A DNA stretch of 64,000 bases. Origin: Beroe ovata. Taxonomy: Eukaryota > Ctenophora > Nuda > Beroida > Beroidae. Position 1 is the first letter of the stretch. Each line of letters opens with the position of its first letter. The stretch spans positions 697,011-761,010 of the forward strand of contig CAMPET010000004.1 of NCBI GenBank assembly GCA_946803715.1, written 5' to 3'. Shown here in pieces: positions 27,564 through 49,500 of this stretch. Under the pieces are notes generated by a model, which saw only the letters and a list, made by a program, of their open reading frames with translations, was not told where the DNA came from and ran no database searches. Both the position numbers and the translations under genes were made by a program.

Positions 27564-27907
27564 GTCCTAGAAAAGCAATGTTTATGAAGTAATTTGCGAT
27601 GATTGCAAGTTTCTATTTTAAGAGTGAGAATGGCAGTGAGGTCTTAACAAAACAATGAGATCAAATAATAGTTGACTAGATTATGGCTGGTTACATAGAA
27701 TGCACAGTGCACACTTTTGAAATATCTGTTGTTTGGTAAAATCAGATAAGGGAAACTGCAAGATCTTTCAGCATCCCATCATTCAGGCAGGACTTATTCC
27801 TCTGTCATCATCAAATGAAAATCTTGAAACAAAACTATATGTCCCGCAACCATTTTGTCACAAACAATAGATATCATCAATAGTTGATTTATCTTCTTCT
27901 ATTCCAT

Positions 27908-28747
27908 TCAATTGGCCATCAAAACAGCACCTTTCTTCTTAGCAATTAATTCCTCGCCAGTATTTTTCGCACCAGCAAACCCTGTGCAACCTCGCTTCAA
28001 AATTATCACATCCTTATCTTTCAATTTTTCTCCTGAGATAGGCTCAGTCATAGAATCTTTGACAATTCTTTCATAGCAATCCAATGTGATCACGTTTCCT
28101 GTTGGTCTCAGAACCACACAGACAGAGGCATTGCTAAGAGCATCATGGGTTACTGCACACATAAACCTGTTTTCTTGGCAAATGACACTTTTCCCTTGCT
28201 CATCTTGAGGCATTGGCGTGAATTTCACAGTAACAAGATCCTTCATTCTCAGTGGTCTATGTGTTATTGGACAATAGGTTTTCTTATCGGGCTTCTCAAT
28301 TGAACTCTGTGAAGCATGCCCTTGAAGGTTATTGACCCAAAAGTTATTGAGTTGCTTTGCTTTATCATCTAGCTTCTCTATTGTGTCGACTTTGATTGCA
28401 GATGATGAACTTTGAGCAAGGAGGAATTTATCTGCTTCTGCTGAACTATCAGATTTACTCTGTTCCTCTTTTACTTGCTTACTGTATGCCTTCTCCTGCC
28501 TAGCAATTTTTCTTTTCTGCTTCAACAAATTCGTCAAGATGGCTTCCCTCTCAAAGAGATAACCATCTTGAGTTGTCACTGGATCTTTGCAAGGTTGTAA
28601 TGTAAGGCAACAACAGTCAAAGTTTCTTGCACTATCTCTTGTTATTTTGGTTGCCTGGGTCCCATAATTGCCCTCAACTGTGTCCTTCTTTCTCTCATGA
28701 TATGTATAAACTGCACTGGCAGTTGCATTTTTTCCATGCCGAGTCAT
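27908..28747 (-). CDS. NOSIP: Nitric oxide synthase-interacting protein (NOSIP), U-box E3 ligase
   Basis: One coding exon of 279 aa. It begins MTRHGKNATASAVYTYHERK, almost identical to the vertebrate N-terminus. The split U-box follows (NFDCCCLTLQPCKDPVTTQD, GYLFEREAIL, then KKTYCPITHRPLRMKDLVTV in the second half), and the C-terminus contains CGxxTGFAG-type text (RGCTGFAGAKNTGE). The protein is an E3 ubiquitin ligase that binds NOS and has also been found with spliceosomes and PP2A. The Met at 28747 is chosen because it matches the family; upstream in-frame sequence is interrupted by a splice acceptor (TTTCAG|GGAGTGATG), so a 5' UTR intron is likely. The linker between the two U-box halves is Ser/Lys-rich and differs from vertebrates. 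Confidence 0.95.
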   Translation of the reverse strand: MTRHGKNATASAVYTYHERKKDTVEGNYGTQATKITRDSARNFDCCCLTLQPCKDPVTTQDGYLFEREAILTNLLKQKRKIARQEKAYSKQVKEEQSKSDSSAEADKFLLAQSSSSAIKVDTIEKLDDKAKQLNNFWVNNLQGHASQSSIEKPDKKTYCPITHRPLRMKDLVTVKFTPMPQDEQGKSVICQENRFMCAVTHDALSNASVCVVLRPTGNVITLDCYERIVKDSMTEPISGEKLKDKDVIILKRGCTGFAGAKNTGEELIAKKKGAVLMAN

Positions 28748-28760
28748 CACTCCCTGAAAC

Positions 28761-30806
28761 ATAACATATTTGGGTCCAATGCTAACCTTACATAGATAAA
28801 TCAGCACCTTGAGATAGAGCTGTGAAGAGCAAAGAGGGAGTCTACACTCTACTACTTGCATCAGCGGTCTAGCAATGCCAGACAAGGCATCCAGATGTTA
28901 TCAGACACATGCAACCCTATTCTACTCTGTGAACTGCCTGCACGAAAGAATTTGAAACAATAATGTATCTGTTCATTCATGTATTGAGCGCGAGATGCTT
29001 TTGTCAACAAATTAAAAAATATGAGTTGCACTTCGAAAGATGATCAACCTCAAACCTGGCAAAGTGCATTCATGCAATGATATGTGAACTTGTTGTATGT
29101 TATCTGTCCACTGTTTCTTTGCAGACTGCTATCTGTCCACTGTTTCTCGCGCGCGAGTAACAGTGGACAGACAACATTCTATTCGGCAACTGTTTAGTGT
29201 TTATCCCACGCGCTTTCATTCTGTCAACGAAGGCTGATCCGAAACAAACAACATCCGACGTTGCGATGTAAGATTCAAGATTTATCCCTACCTTCGCTGG
29301 TGCAGTGAAGCGTAAATAAGGGGCGCGCACACTGCACAAGCATGTTCAATTGCGCGCGCCCGCCCGGCCCAGTAAATCATAAATGCAGCTGCAGCATGTT
29401 CATGTTGGTGTTGGATCAGTGGATCACGCGACGCAACGTGCACACGTAGAATTGAATTTGATTTTGTGTGCGCGCCGCCCCTTATTAATATTTATTCATC
29501 ATGGAAAAAGTGAAAAGTAAGGAAAAAGACGCGTATAATTGTAACCAGTTTCCATTTCCACTGTAGAGTGCGCGTCCTTTTCTTTCCGTCCATTTTTCCT
29601 TCCAATTCCATGTACACATACCAGTAATGGTGATCAGATGCGGTAAAACATAAAATCGGGCATTGTCCGGCCTCGTTCATCTGTGACTCGAATCTTGCAC
29701 GCGCCTTTTATGTTCTACAGTACAATAAGGAAAAAGAAAAATTATTGAAATTAAATGATAATATTTGGGGCGTAACACAACAAATACATATTAACGTGGA
29801 AACATTGAACAGTGCAAATGCATATCAGCCTCCAAGTCCAACGAACAACACTTCAGGCACATAAACAACTCCTTTGCACCAATGTCAGGCTTACTCCAGT
29901 TTATCAAATCAAGCACACTCCAACACGTCCAGGTTTAACTTCCACCGATATGATCTTGACCAAAGAAATAAGTCCAATGGAACGAGCCAGGAATTACATA
30001 ATATTGAGATTTCAACGCAACCCTAGTGTAGTAACTGTGGGTATGTACAAAAAGCTTCAAATCATCCAACTTCCAAATGGCAGAATAACGTCCCGTTTAT
30101 TCATCTCTCACAAGATTGTTTAGAATCTTTTGAACGTCAATTCCACATATTTGATTGTAATAAGTAGTGTTGATAAGTTTAAAACTTATCAATTCAACAT
30201 AATTTCGAGAAAATTTAGGTCTAAAATTGCCAATTGAAAATATCAAGTTGACTGAACTGGGAAGATGCTTCTAATCCTTGGGAGAGATGAAAATTAGATC
30301 AGAGTAACACAAATAGTAGTGACCCACAATTATAGAGGTTCCATAACGCTCCTATGATATAAGTTAAGTCAGCAGGTTCACTTGTAATAAACAGTATATT
30401 TAATCATAATTAGCATATTTTAAAATTGTGGCTAAAATTAGTATATTTCCTAGCCACAATCCAGATAACTATATTAGGGGAAGTAAATTGATAAAAACTA
30501 ATTATACAACACTGAGAAACCAATAACTTTTGTCTTATAGAATAGTTTACTCCACTTGAATGTGCTATACGTCAAGCACGTTCTTCACACACGTGACATA
30601 ACTGATTATCAGGACCTGTTCAATGAACCGTGTTCATTGTAGGGAGAGTTCATTTTAGAGAGATCCTGCTCCTAATAATGTTGCCATGACAACCGTATAT
30701 AGCAACCTTGTGGCTGTCACACGAATATATAACAGTTTGTAAACTACAATAAATACCAGCGTAGAGGTGAAGGTAAAATACGGATATATATGATCATCAG
30801 CTATCT
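28761..30806. other. NOSIP upstream region and PRRC2 3' flank
   Basis: A GC-rich patch with CGCG clusters at about 29140-29480 (CTCGCGCGCGAG, GCGCGCGCCCGCCCGGCCC) may be the NOSIP promoter. The rest is AT-rich and contains the PRRC2 3' UTR. Open frames at 29100-29339 (-), 29492-29680 (-) and 29812-30123 (+) have no splice or homology support. Confidence 0.5.
29133..29170. repeat. Perfect 12-bp inverted repeat around a CGCGCGCG core
   Basis: CTGTCCACTGTT (29133-29144) is inverted as AACAGTGGACAG (29159-29170), separated by TCTCGCGCGCGAGT. A further direct copy of the arm lies at 29105-29116 and a related arm occurs near 42367. This suggests the terminus or centre of a small palindromic element. 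Confidence 0.75.
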
Positions 30807-41008
<10,202 letters not shown>

Positions 41009-43932
41009 TTCATGTATAACATTGAGACGCTAGCCTGTCAGGGCAAGTGATTAATACACAAAATTAAATGGGTGTCATGTACATTATGTGCCGTGGCCCC
41101 ATCAAACCTTACTTATGTCACATTCACTTTTATTTCAATATTAATGTGAAGCTGGTTATTGGAAAGCTGGTTGAATGAAGTGAAGCTGAGAGATAAAGGC
41201 AGTCTCTAACTTGCCCTTCACACATAGGGGAGTTCTGCTGTCTCTGACTTGATTTTGCCTGAAATCTGATCAATCAAGCATCGAGCAATCAACACTGATG
41301 TGAAGCCCTAAAATCTTTAAATTACAGTTGCTTTGATGTAACATGTGTAGTTGTCCCAATGCTTGCCCTATCTCCAACAGTTCTGACTAGATCTGACACT
41401 TATGCAATTCTTGGTTTTATGGCTGATTCTTTTGCGTCAAGAAAATCCCCTGGGGCCTGTGAGTCTGGTACCACAATTTCAGGCAAAAACAAACAATACT
41501 ATCAAAAAGTGCTTAAGAACTTTCCAGGTTTTCAGCAGAGTTAACCAATGTGATAAGCATGGACCAATAATAATTGAATGTATGTTGTTATAGGTTGTCC
41601 TTTTTAGTTGCTGATATGAGTGATAAGGTGGGATAGAAAGGTAGGAGTTCTTGGCAGGCTGCGAGCAGCAGAAGGATGGAGTAGATAAGATTATGGAGGA
41701 GAAGGCTAGAATAGGGTAAAGATGGCTGGGTGTAATAGTAAATATAATTAGTGAAAACAAATTAGTAACAGATAGGGTGCAGTAGAGTTGGTAAGAAATG
41801 TGGCAGGTTGCAAGCCCTGGCCCCTTAATATCGCCTGGGCAAGTCTAGTTCCTCCATAGTCTGTCTGAAACAGTGTCATCTCAGGATTCTGGAAGGTCTT
41901 TGCTTAGAGAAATCAGTCTACTAAAGGCTAGGTGATTCACATCAGTAGTCTGGATCTCATAGTCTACAAAAGGTTCTATGCTTTGTAGGGGTTTTCCCTA
42001 CCGTCGAAACCACACTATCTAGATTCCAGCAGAGATCAAATCCCACCAGCGAGGGTAGGGAGTAATCCTATAAGCCTCTCACATAAATATGAGGTAGCCA
42101 CACAACAGAAATAAATGGAGCTTTGTCATTCCGCACTATCAAGATTCCTTCATTGCAGCCAGGAATATCACGTCAGCGAGGGTCGGTAAGTCAGTTGTAG
42201 GGAGTAATTCTACAAGCAGTGCAATGTTGTACATTTTATTGCCGGAGTTTTCTTTGTATTTATCTTTTGTTGTTGGTGGATATATATGACAATGGTAATG
42301 TAATTTATTTTATTTACTTAAAATTTACTTCCCTCCTAATTTTATTGCGGGATGCTTCATGTCATCTGTCCACTGTTCTTGCGCACGGTTCATTGATAAG
42401 GGCCGAATCATCCAAATCACAAATGCAATCGTATTGAATAACTGTGCACACGCTGTGCGCCTTTTAATTTGCTATATATATATGATAGAATGTGATCTTG
42501 TAGGATTTTACCCTACCGCGACCGTCGGTGCGCGCGATTTTCAATCCGCTCCTTGCATTGCGCTTGCCATGCCAGGGATAAAATCCNTTTCATTCAGACT
42601 AATATGCAGGACTTTACATTAGGGTAGGGTGAAATTCTACAAAATGTAATCTGGAATGTCGTTAAAACAGAGCCGCACAGCTATTGCAGATTTGCACACG
42701 CTATGTGGCCCTGGCCCTTATTTTATACTAATGTTTAGTTAATCGGTGATCTGGATCACAGATAGTCGTAAAAATGCATTGGAGACGGTACGCGCACCGC
42801 GGAGTGTTTGGGTCGCGCAGCGCGGGGTATTTACTGTTACTACTCACTAGCCTTGAAGCGGTGAGCGGCTAAGCGCGAAATTAAACCAGGGTCTACTATA
42901 TTGTATATGGACAGGCACTGGCAAATGAAAAGTATCAATTAAGTTGGGCGACGCGGACGCCGCGCGCGCGAAATTCCGAGCATATGATTATGACCATTGA
43001 ATTTGATAACTTCAAATGACGACGTGCGCAAGCGTTATTGATTTTTTGGAGACAATCAATGCTGAATGTATTTAAAAGAATATTCAATACTATATTCATT
43101 ATTCAATACAATAAGAGGTTGTTGACCAAATCTACGCCGGCTCAAATCTCAAACAAAGTAAACCAAATCTATCTCCTAGGTATGTGAATGCAAATTGCAA
43201 TTTAATGCTCATGGTATCTTCATTTTTGGACCTTAGATCGACTACTCCACGACGCATGTTCACTCACAAGTGGTGCCATGGACATAAGGTAATATGAAGG
43301 AATAAGTATCCTGCTATGATCTGATCGACTTATTCGCGAAACATGGTATGTAGATTTCACTTTGGTTTAAGTGACATGAAAATACCTACTCCATGACTGA
43401 TCGTCAATCGTTATGAAGTTTGATTAGTCTGCGAATTAGCACATTCATAAAGCTTCAAAGCACTGTATTTATATCAACATTATATTCGAATAAAATTAAA
43501 ATATTAACTATAGTTGAACAATCATTTGGTATCATTATTCGTTCTACAAAGCTCTACACTACCAACATATTAATCTCTCTATTAATAGGTATCTGATAAT
43601 GATAGTTTGTTACTGTACAAGCTTTGCTCCAGTTTGTTACTCAAATTATCTTCTAGTTATTCATGAACAACTCTCGTTGCGATTCGATTCTAGGATCATA
43701 GCTCTTGTCTGAATTCACGTGAATACCCGTGTTCACCATATCAGGAAGCTTGAGCATGCTGCGTGAGCGCTTCAGCTACATTCATCCTACGATATGCCGG
43801 TACCCGTACCCATTGTAAAGATGCTCGGGCGTGGCAGATGACCCAGGGATGTGATAGTCCTGCCAAGATACGGGTTTAGTGGCGTCCCGGCTATTTCACT
43901 GAAACACAAGGAAATGTTCGCTGTGTACATAC
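41009..43932. other. Intergenic between PRRC2 and the homeobox gene
   Basis: This region contains the presumed PRRC2 promoter near 41009-41200, a diverged pair of direct repeats around 42000-42230 (GCGAGGGTAGGGAGTAAT and GCGAGGGTCGGTAAG), the inverted-repeat element at 42489-42650 and the 3' flank of the homeobox gene. A candidate alternative 3' exon of that gene lies near 43780-43885. No independent gene is supported. Confidence 0.5.
42489..42650. mobile_element. MITE-like inverted-repeat element
   Basis: Left arm AATGTGATCTTGTAGGATTT + TACCCTACC (42489-42517) is the imperfect inverse of the right arm at 42621-42650 (AGGGTAGGGTGAAATTCTAC + AAAATGTAAT). A second, internal inverse of GGATTTTACCC lies at 42575-42586. 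The centre is CGCG-rich (GTGCGCGCGATT). It carries an N at 42587. It has no coding capacity; length and structure fit a non-autonomous DNA transposon. Confidence 0.6.
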
Positions 43933-46491
43933 CTGATGATGATGTGGAGCGTTAGGCCAGAAGAACTGTTGCGCAGGTGGTACACTCTGGTCTGTACAGG
44001 AGCTCATGTGTCGCAGGTTACCATGACGATCCTGAGGGAATTTTAGAGATATAGCAACCAGGGGGTAAAGTAACGTTGTAGTGATAAAGCAACCGGATGA
44101 TGCAGCAACCAGACAACCGTAAACCAGCATGAATTATGACGTAGACAAGGAGGGGTGTTGCCTTGACAGACGGTGTTGAAGATAGACCGCGTGTAACTAA
44201 TTATCATATGTGAGTGAACAGTGCATGAACAGATCACTCTCAAAACATTCCGAGGAAATCCAACATTCTCCTCTATTTGACATGATATTGATGTCGCATT
44301 TCCAATCATCCGATCTCATCGCAGTCCTATAACCACAGGTTAGATCGACCGTGCTTACTGTTTTCCTTTTCGCTTGATTCCGAACACAAATAACTAAATC
44401 AGTTAAAATGATCTATTATGTAAATGGTTGTGTTGCCCACCTCAACCCAGATTTAACTGCATGAGGATTGAGGGGGTCGCCAGCTGGTTAACCATGGTTG
44501 TAACAGCATGATTGAGAGTGCGCACTGCGCTGTTAATGGCGTTTTCTCCCTCATTTTATGCAACAAACAATATCATCATCAAGAGTCACTCCCTCTCTGT
44601 CTGTCAAGGGACTAAATTTCGTCGCTAACCAGTGCAATAATTACCCGGTAATTACCGGGATTATTACATCAAGTCCGAGGTCCTAGGAGGAACTGTACAA
44701 CTCTTGCGTCAAAACAATGGTGAGATCGTGAATAAAGACCCATGCTTCACTGCTCTACAATTTGGGGGTTTGAAACTTGCACGTGCAGATTTGTAGCTCG
44801 CAATTGTCTAGAATTCTCTATCTGCAGTTTAAAACTAGGAGGAGACTCAATTGCTATTCATTGCTCCTTCATAAAGAGAAAAATCGTACCAAGGGAACGT
44901 TTAGAGGAGGAAAATCGGTCAAAGTGGGCTAGGAAGACAAAGAAGTCCCCCTTAAATTGAGCAGGATTGCAAAATTAGAATATTGCGAGTTCTTCTGTGA
45001 GCCTGATAAACACTCGTACTCTGTACATTTTCAGATAGCGTGACCCACTATGAGATAAGACACAAATCCTTGGAATTTATTCTCCGGTATTATAGACGTG
45101 AACTGTGAAGATGGTATTAGACATTTCAATCTCGCTTCTAAGCATGCCATAGAATGTGCTCAAATGCCACGCAAACCTAGCATGACAAGACTAATGCTCC
45201 TTCATAAATCACTCAGCCACTCATCCTTTATCAAACAGGTGGCAATGACTTTTGGTCATAGATGAACTATCAGTCAGGTTAACCGCATAAATTGACGTGG
45301 CATGATAAGACAGACTGACAGGTATCGGTGACTAGGATATTACAACGAGTCATAAGTGACAAAAAAGGTGGGCAAATGGCAGTCCTTTGGTAGACAAAAA
45401 TAAGCCGTGAGAAAAACACAAGAATGGAATGATGAACCGACACATCTCCGAACATAGCTCACCTTCGAGTCCATAGTTTTCCTCCACTTGCTTCTCCTGT
45501 TTTGAAACCAGACCTGGAAAATGGACATCTTAAACCCTCCATTTGCTACAAATACAATAAACAATGAACTGTATCAAAAATCGTAAGCTGAATAACTTAT
45601 CCAGTATCCACGTACCTTTATCTGGCTATCAGTGAGTCCGAGGGATCCCGCCAGTTTCCCCCTGTCCGTTATGGACACGTACTTTGTCTGTTGAAACGTG
45701 TTCTCCAACACGAGCATCTGTCCGACACTGAAACACGTACGTGGCTTCCTCTTCTTCTTGGCTTTACCTGCGGTGTCAAAACGGTCACAGTGAAACGGGG
45801 AGCGATTCCTTATTGCACGTGTGTTTGCGTGTGGTTTTCCTTATTGCACATGTGTTTGGGCGTGGTTTTCCTTATTGCACGTGTGTTTGGGTGTGGTTTT
45901 CCTTATTGCACGTGTTCAAACACGCGTATTCTTGGATAAATGCATCGGGGATCCAGTGCTTGAGTTGAATTCAGTCTATCGTAGCTCATGAATTAATGAA
46001 AAAATTCTTCCATCTCAACTGGGTGACAAGTATGTTACCACAGGTGTAGTGGTGACGATCACGTGACTAAATTCCGAGCAGTGGCTGGGTAGGGGACATC
46101 AGGGTTACGATAAGGCAACACGAGCCATTATCAGATGGTTATCACTGAATTAAATTTGAATTATTACATGTTTGTTTACCCATTGTGTAATGAACAGAAC
46201 TGCTAGGCCCACTTTCTTATCCAAACATGCTATCCCCTATCGAATGAACAAGACAGGTACTATTATCGGCCATCGGGATCAAAGATACGTGGTTCCGGGA
46301 AATCATAGAGCCGAATATACTATTACTTGTGCTATCCAGTCAATAGGTCTTGTATCATCAGATGCAAAGTCAGATGATATCCAGTGTTTGTCTGTACTCG
46401 GTGACACTTCGAGTAAATCTTCGGAATTCGGACAGAGTGACAATTGAAACTCTTTACCTAGAAGAAGGACATTTTGGATTGTGTGTGTGTG

Positions 46492-46535
<44 letters not shown>

Positions 46536-49500
46536 ACATGACTGCAGGACGAATGATGTGAAACTGCATCTGACATGCACATCCCGGCTAGTGTGGCTTC
46601 CCCGCGCACTAACTAGTACCACTAGTCGTAGAGGAGCTATCAACCGGCCTTTATATTCTTTTAGGGTTTTCACAAAAACGGCGAAAGTATTAAATATTCC
46701 TAGTATTTATCATGATCTTGGGTTTACACGCATAGTGAGAAGCATCGCAAACCGAGGAGAGACAAAGCGGAGACATCCCGGAGAGAAGCCCCGCAATTGC
46801 AAGACCCTGCTTGTCGAGCTACAGCTGCTCTGTGCTCACTATTATACCTAGATTCCCTATTTCTAGTGTCCTATACCATCGCCCGACGCCCATTCCCTGA
46901 GTGTGAAATAACCCGCACGGTTTCCACTACTCACCTGAGAGTGGGCAATAACCCGCGCGGTTTCCAAAACTCACCTGAGAGTGTGCAATAACTCGCGCGG
47001 TCCCTACTACTCACCGAGGCCGGTTATATCGGTGGAAGAGACAGGACTGTGTGGGCTGACAGTCGAGCTGGCCGGTGCAGCGGTACATCGGTTAGACGAA
47101 GAAGAGGGAGGGGAGGAGCACATAATGTCACGTGATCCGGGTGATCTGAGACTCCGCATCATAAGAGAGTCCTGGCGATGAGAGAGACAGGGGTTAGAGA
47201 ATTGCACGTGCAATAACGGCATTTACACAATATTGGGGGAGGGGTGTGGGGTAGTGAGTTTTCCACGTACCGTGCCCTATTGCAAGTTTAAATCGGTGAA
47301 CGGATGAACTTATTGATGATTTAATACACATGAATTAGACAATGAAATGCTGCTTGAAATTGCACACCGTGCGCGGCTCCTATCGTATGTATATCCGCGG
47401 GGGGCGTGAATACTGTTTCACATATTCACCACATAGGTACTGGTATCACATGGTGACAGTTTACTGATAACACGATAAGTAGTATGTGCAGAAATTACTC
47501 GTTATTGAATAATGCCCCACACTCTCTCCCCATTGCACCGCCAGTTTCAAGCCTTGTTGTCTAGTGATAACTCTAATCTTGAGTAGCAGGGACCACGTGA
47601 CTGTCTAGCGCAGCCAATGAGAAGCTGGTATTAGAATCACGTGACCATAGCAACCGAGACTCGGTATATCGGTTTATTATTATTATCAGTCGCATGGGTG
47701 AGAGGGTGGTGGAAATACAAATTGGCACGGCATGACCAATTTACAATTGTCAAAAACAAGGACTTGGAAAGAAAGGCGTCGTATCGTGAATTGTAACACT
47801 ATTATCGGGGTTACCAGACACGTGCACATTACACAGACACGTGCACGCTATAGTTACCTTGGTGTCGGAGTTAGGAGAGCACGTGACATTGTGGTCTGAT
47901 GTTGAGGTCGGCGTGAGAGGCTGGAGACCAGTCGCTGAAACAGAAGACACGTGTTAGTCACAGGATCGGGAGAGTTAGGGTTCAATTCATACGGAGCAGT
48001 AGAGCTTGTTTTTGGGGAAAATAAACCAGAGAATTATCTAATGTCGAGTACGGGCTGATCCAATTCTCGTTTAAATACAACCGGAAACAACATTCTAGAA
48101 AATTAGAATCGGTGGGAAGCCGTATAAACGCGATTCAATATTTCATTATTATTGGTGATAAGACTCCCGGCTAGACCCGCTAGACAGTACTAAATTAGGT
48201 GTCCCGGGTGTCTGTGTTACAAGAGGTGCAAGGGGGCAGCAGCGCGTTCCATCCGTCAGCTAGCACGGAGAGAAGGGGGGCAGACATACTGGAGCCGGGG
48301 ATATCCGTGGGAAACCGCGGGAAGTAGCAATATAAATCACTAGACGCATTGTGATAGGACAAGTGAACCTATATCTGAGAGGAGGGGGGCTATGAATGAT
48401 TCCAGCTTCACATTTCACAACCATGTCCCCGAAATGTGCAATGGAGATATTATCATTGGCATGCACCGCCTCGATTGACAGAGTATGTTCTTGGACAGCC
48501 ACAAGAATATATCGCCAGAGTGAATTTTACAGTCATAGTCTGCGTCTTTTGACCGTACAGAGTGAGATAAGAGAGGATTTGAAATTCTGAATAACCAGGG
48601 TACAGGAAATTTGGTACCATTCAGTCTTAGGTACTGAATTCTGGACACAGCAAAGTTATCACGCCATGCGATTACAGTCGCAGTAAGACGATGTTTATAG
48701 CCAGAGTTTATACACCCTACTATAGTCGGTGGGTGGGTTGTGTAGAGCGGGGTAAAATGTAGTGAATAGTCTCTAACATATAGCATTCCCCGACGAGAAT
48801 GGCTGATTTATCAGCGTTCTAATATACACAAGATGAGGAGATAGAATCGAGCAGTTAGCGTTGAAAAGGACAAATCACGTGACCGTGCAATCACCAGGAA
48901 GTATGGAGCTGTCATGGTAACTGCCGACATAACGGCGCCCACGTGACACTGCGCCGCGCACCACGTGTCACGTTGTCTACACGGGGAGGAGGATCGTGCT
49001 ATGTGCGCGGCGTCTCGGCATAGCACGTTCCTCATGCCAGGAGTATTATAGGATCAGGAGCGGGGTACTAGCGAGAAAATGAACAGTTTCTTAACATCTA
49101 TCATCAGCTCGAAATCTGAGTTGTGGAGTACTGTAGCTCACGTGATCACAGCATTCACGGTGGAGAGAGAGAGAGGGAAGTCTGACAACTACGACAAGGA
49201 GATGAACTTCATGATCACTTCCCAGCTTTACACAACTTGCATCACACTGAATCATTACATATGTTGTTGTTGGTGGGGGAGACGGAAGGACAAGTTTGCA
49301 ATGCGGATGAGAGTCGAGAGAGGAGACGTGAGGAAGGTAGGAAGAAGGCACCACCAAATGAAAAAGGAAAACATCTATTGTGTCACGGTGTGTGAGATAA
49401 TAAAATTTCTCAGATAGAAAAGCTAAACCTATGAAATGAATTTGTATGGAAAAACTCCTCAGTAAGAAAAGGTTACTCTAAGAAATGTAATTGGCATCCT

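Noticed and set aside
29812-30123. 103-codon plus-strand open frame between NOSIP and PRRC2
   Set aside because: No similarity recognised and no promoter or splice context; the region is the 3' flank of PRRC2.
49079-49417. 112-codon plus-strand open frame starting with ATG
   Set aside because: It lies in an intron of the homeobox gene, shows no domain or orderly composition, and could arise by chance in a 64 kb window.
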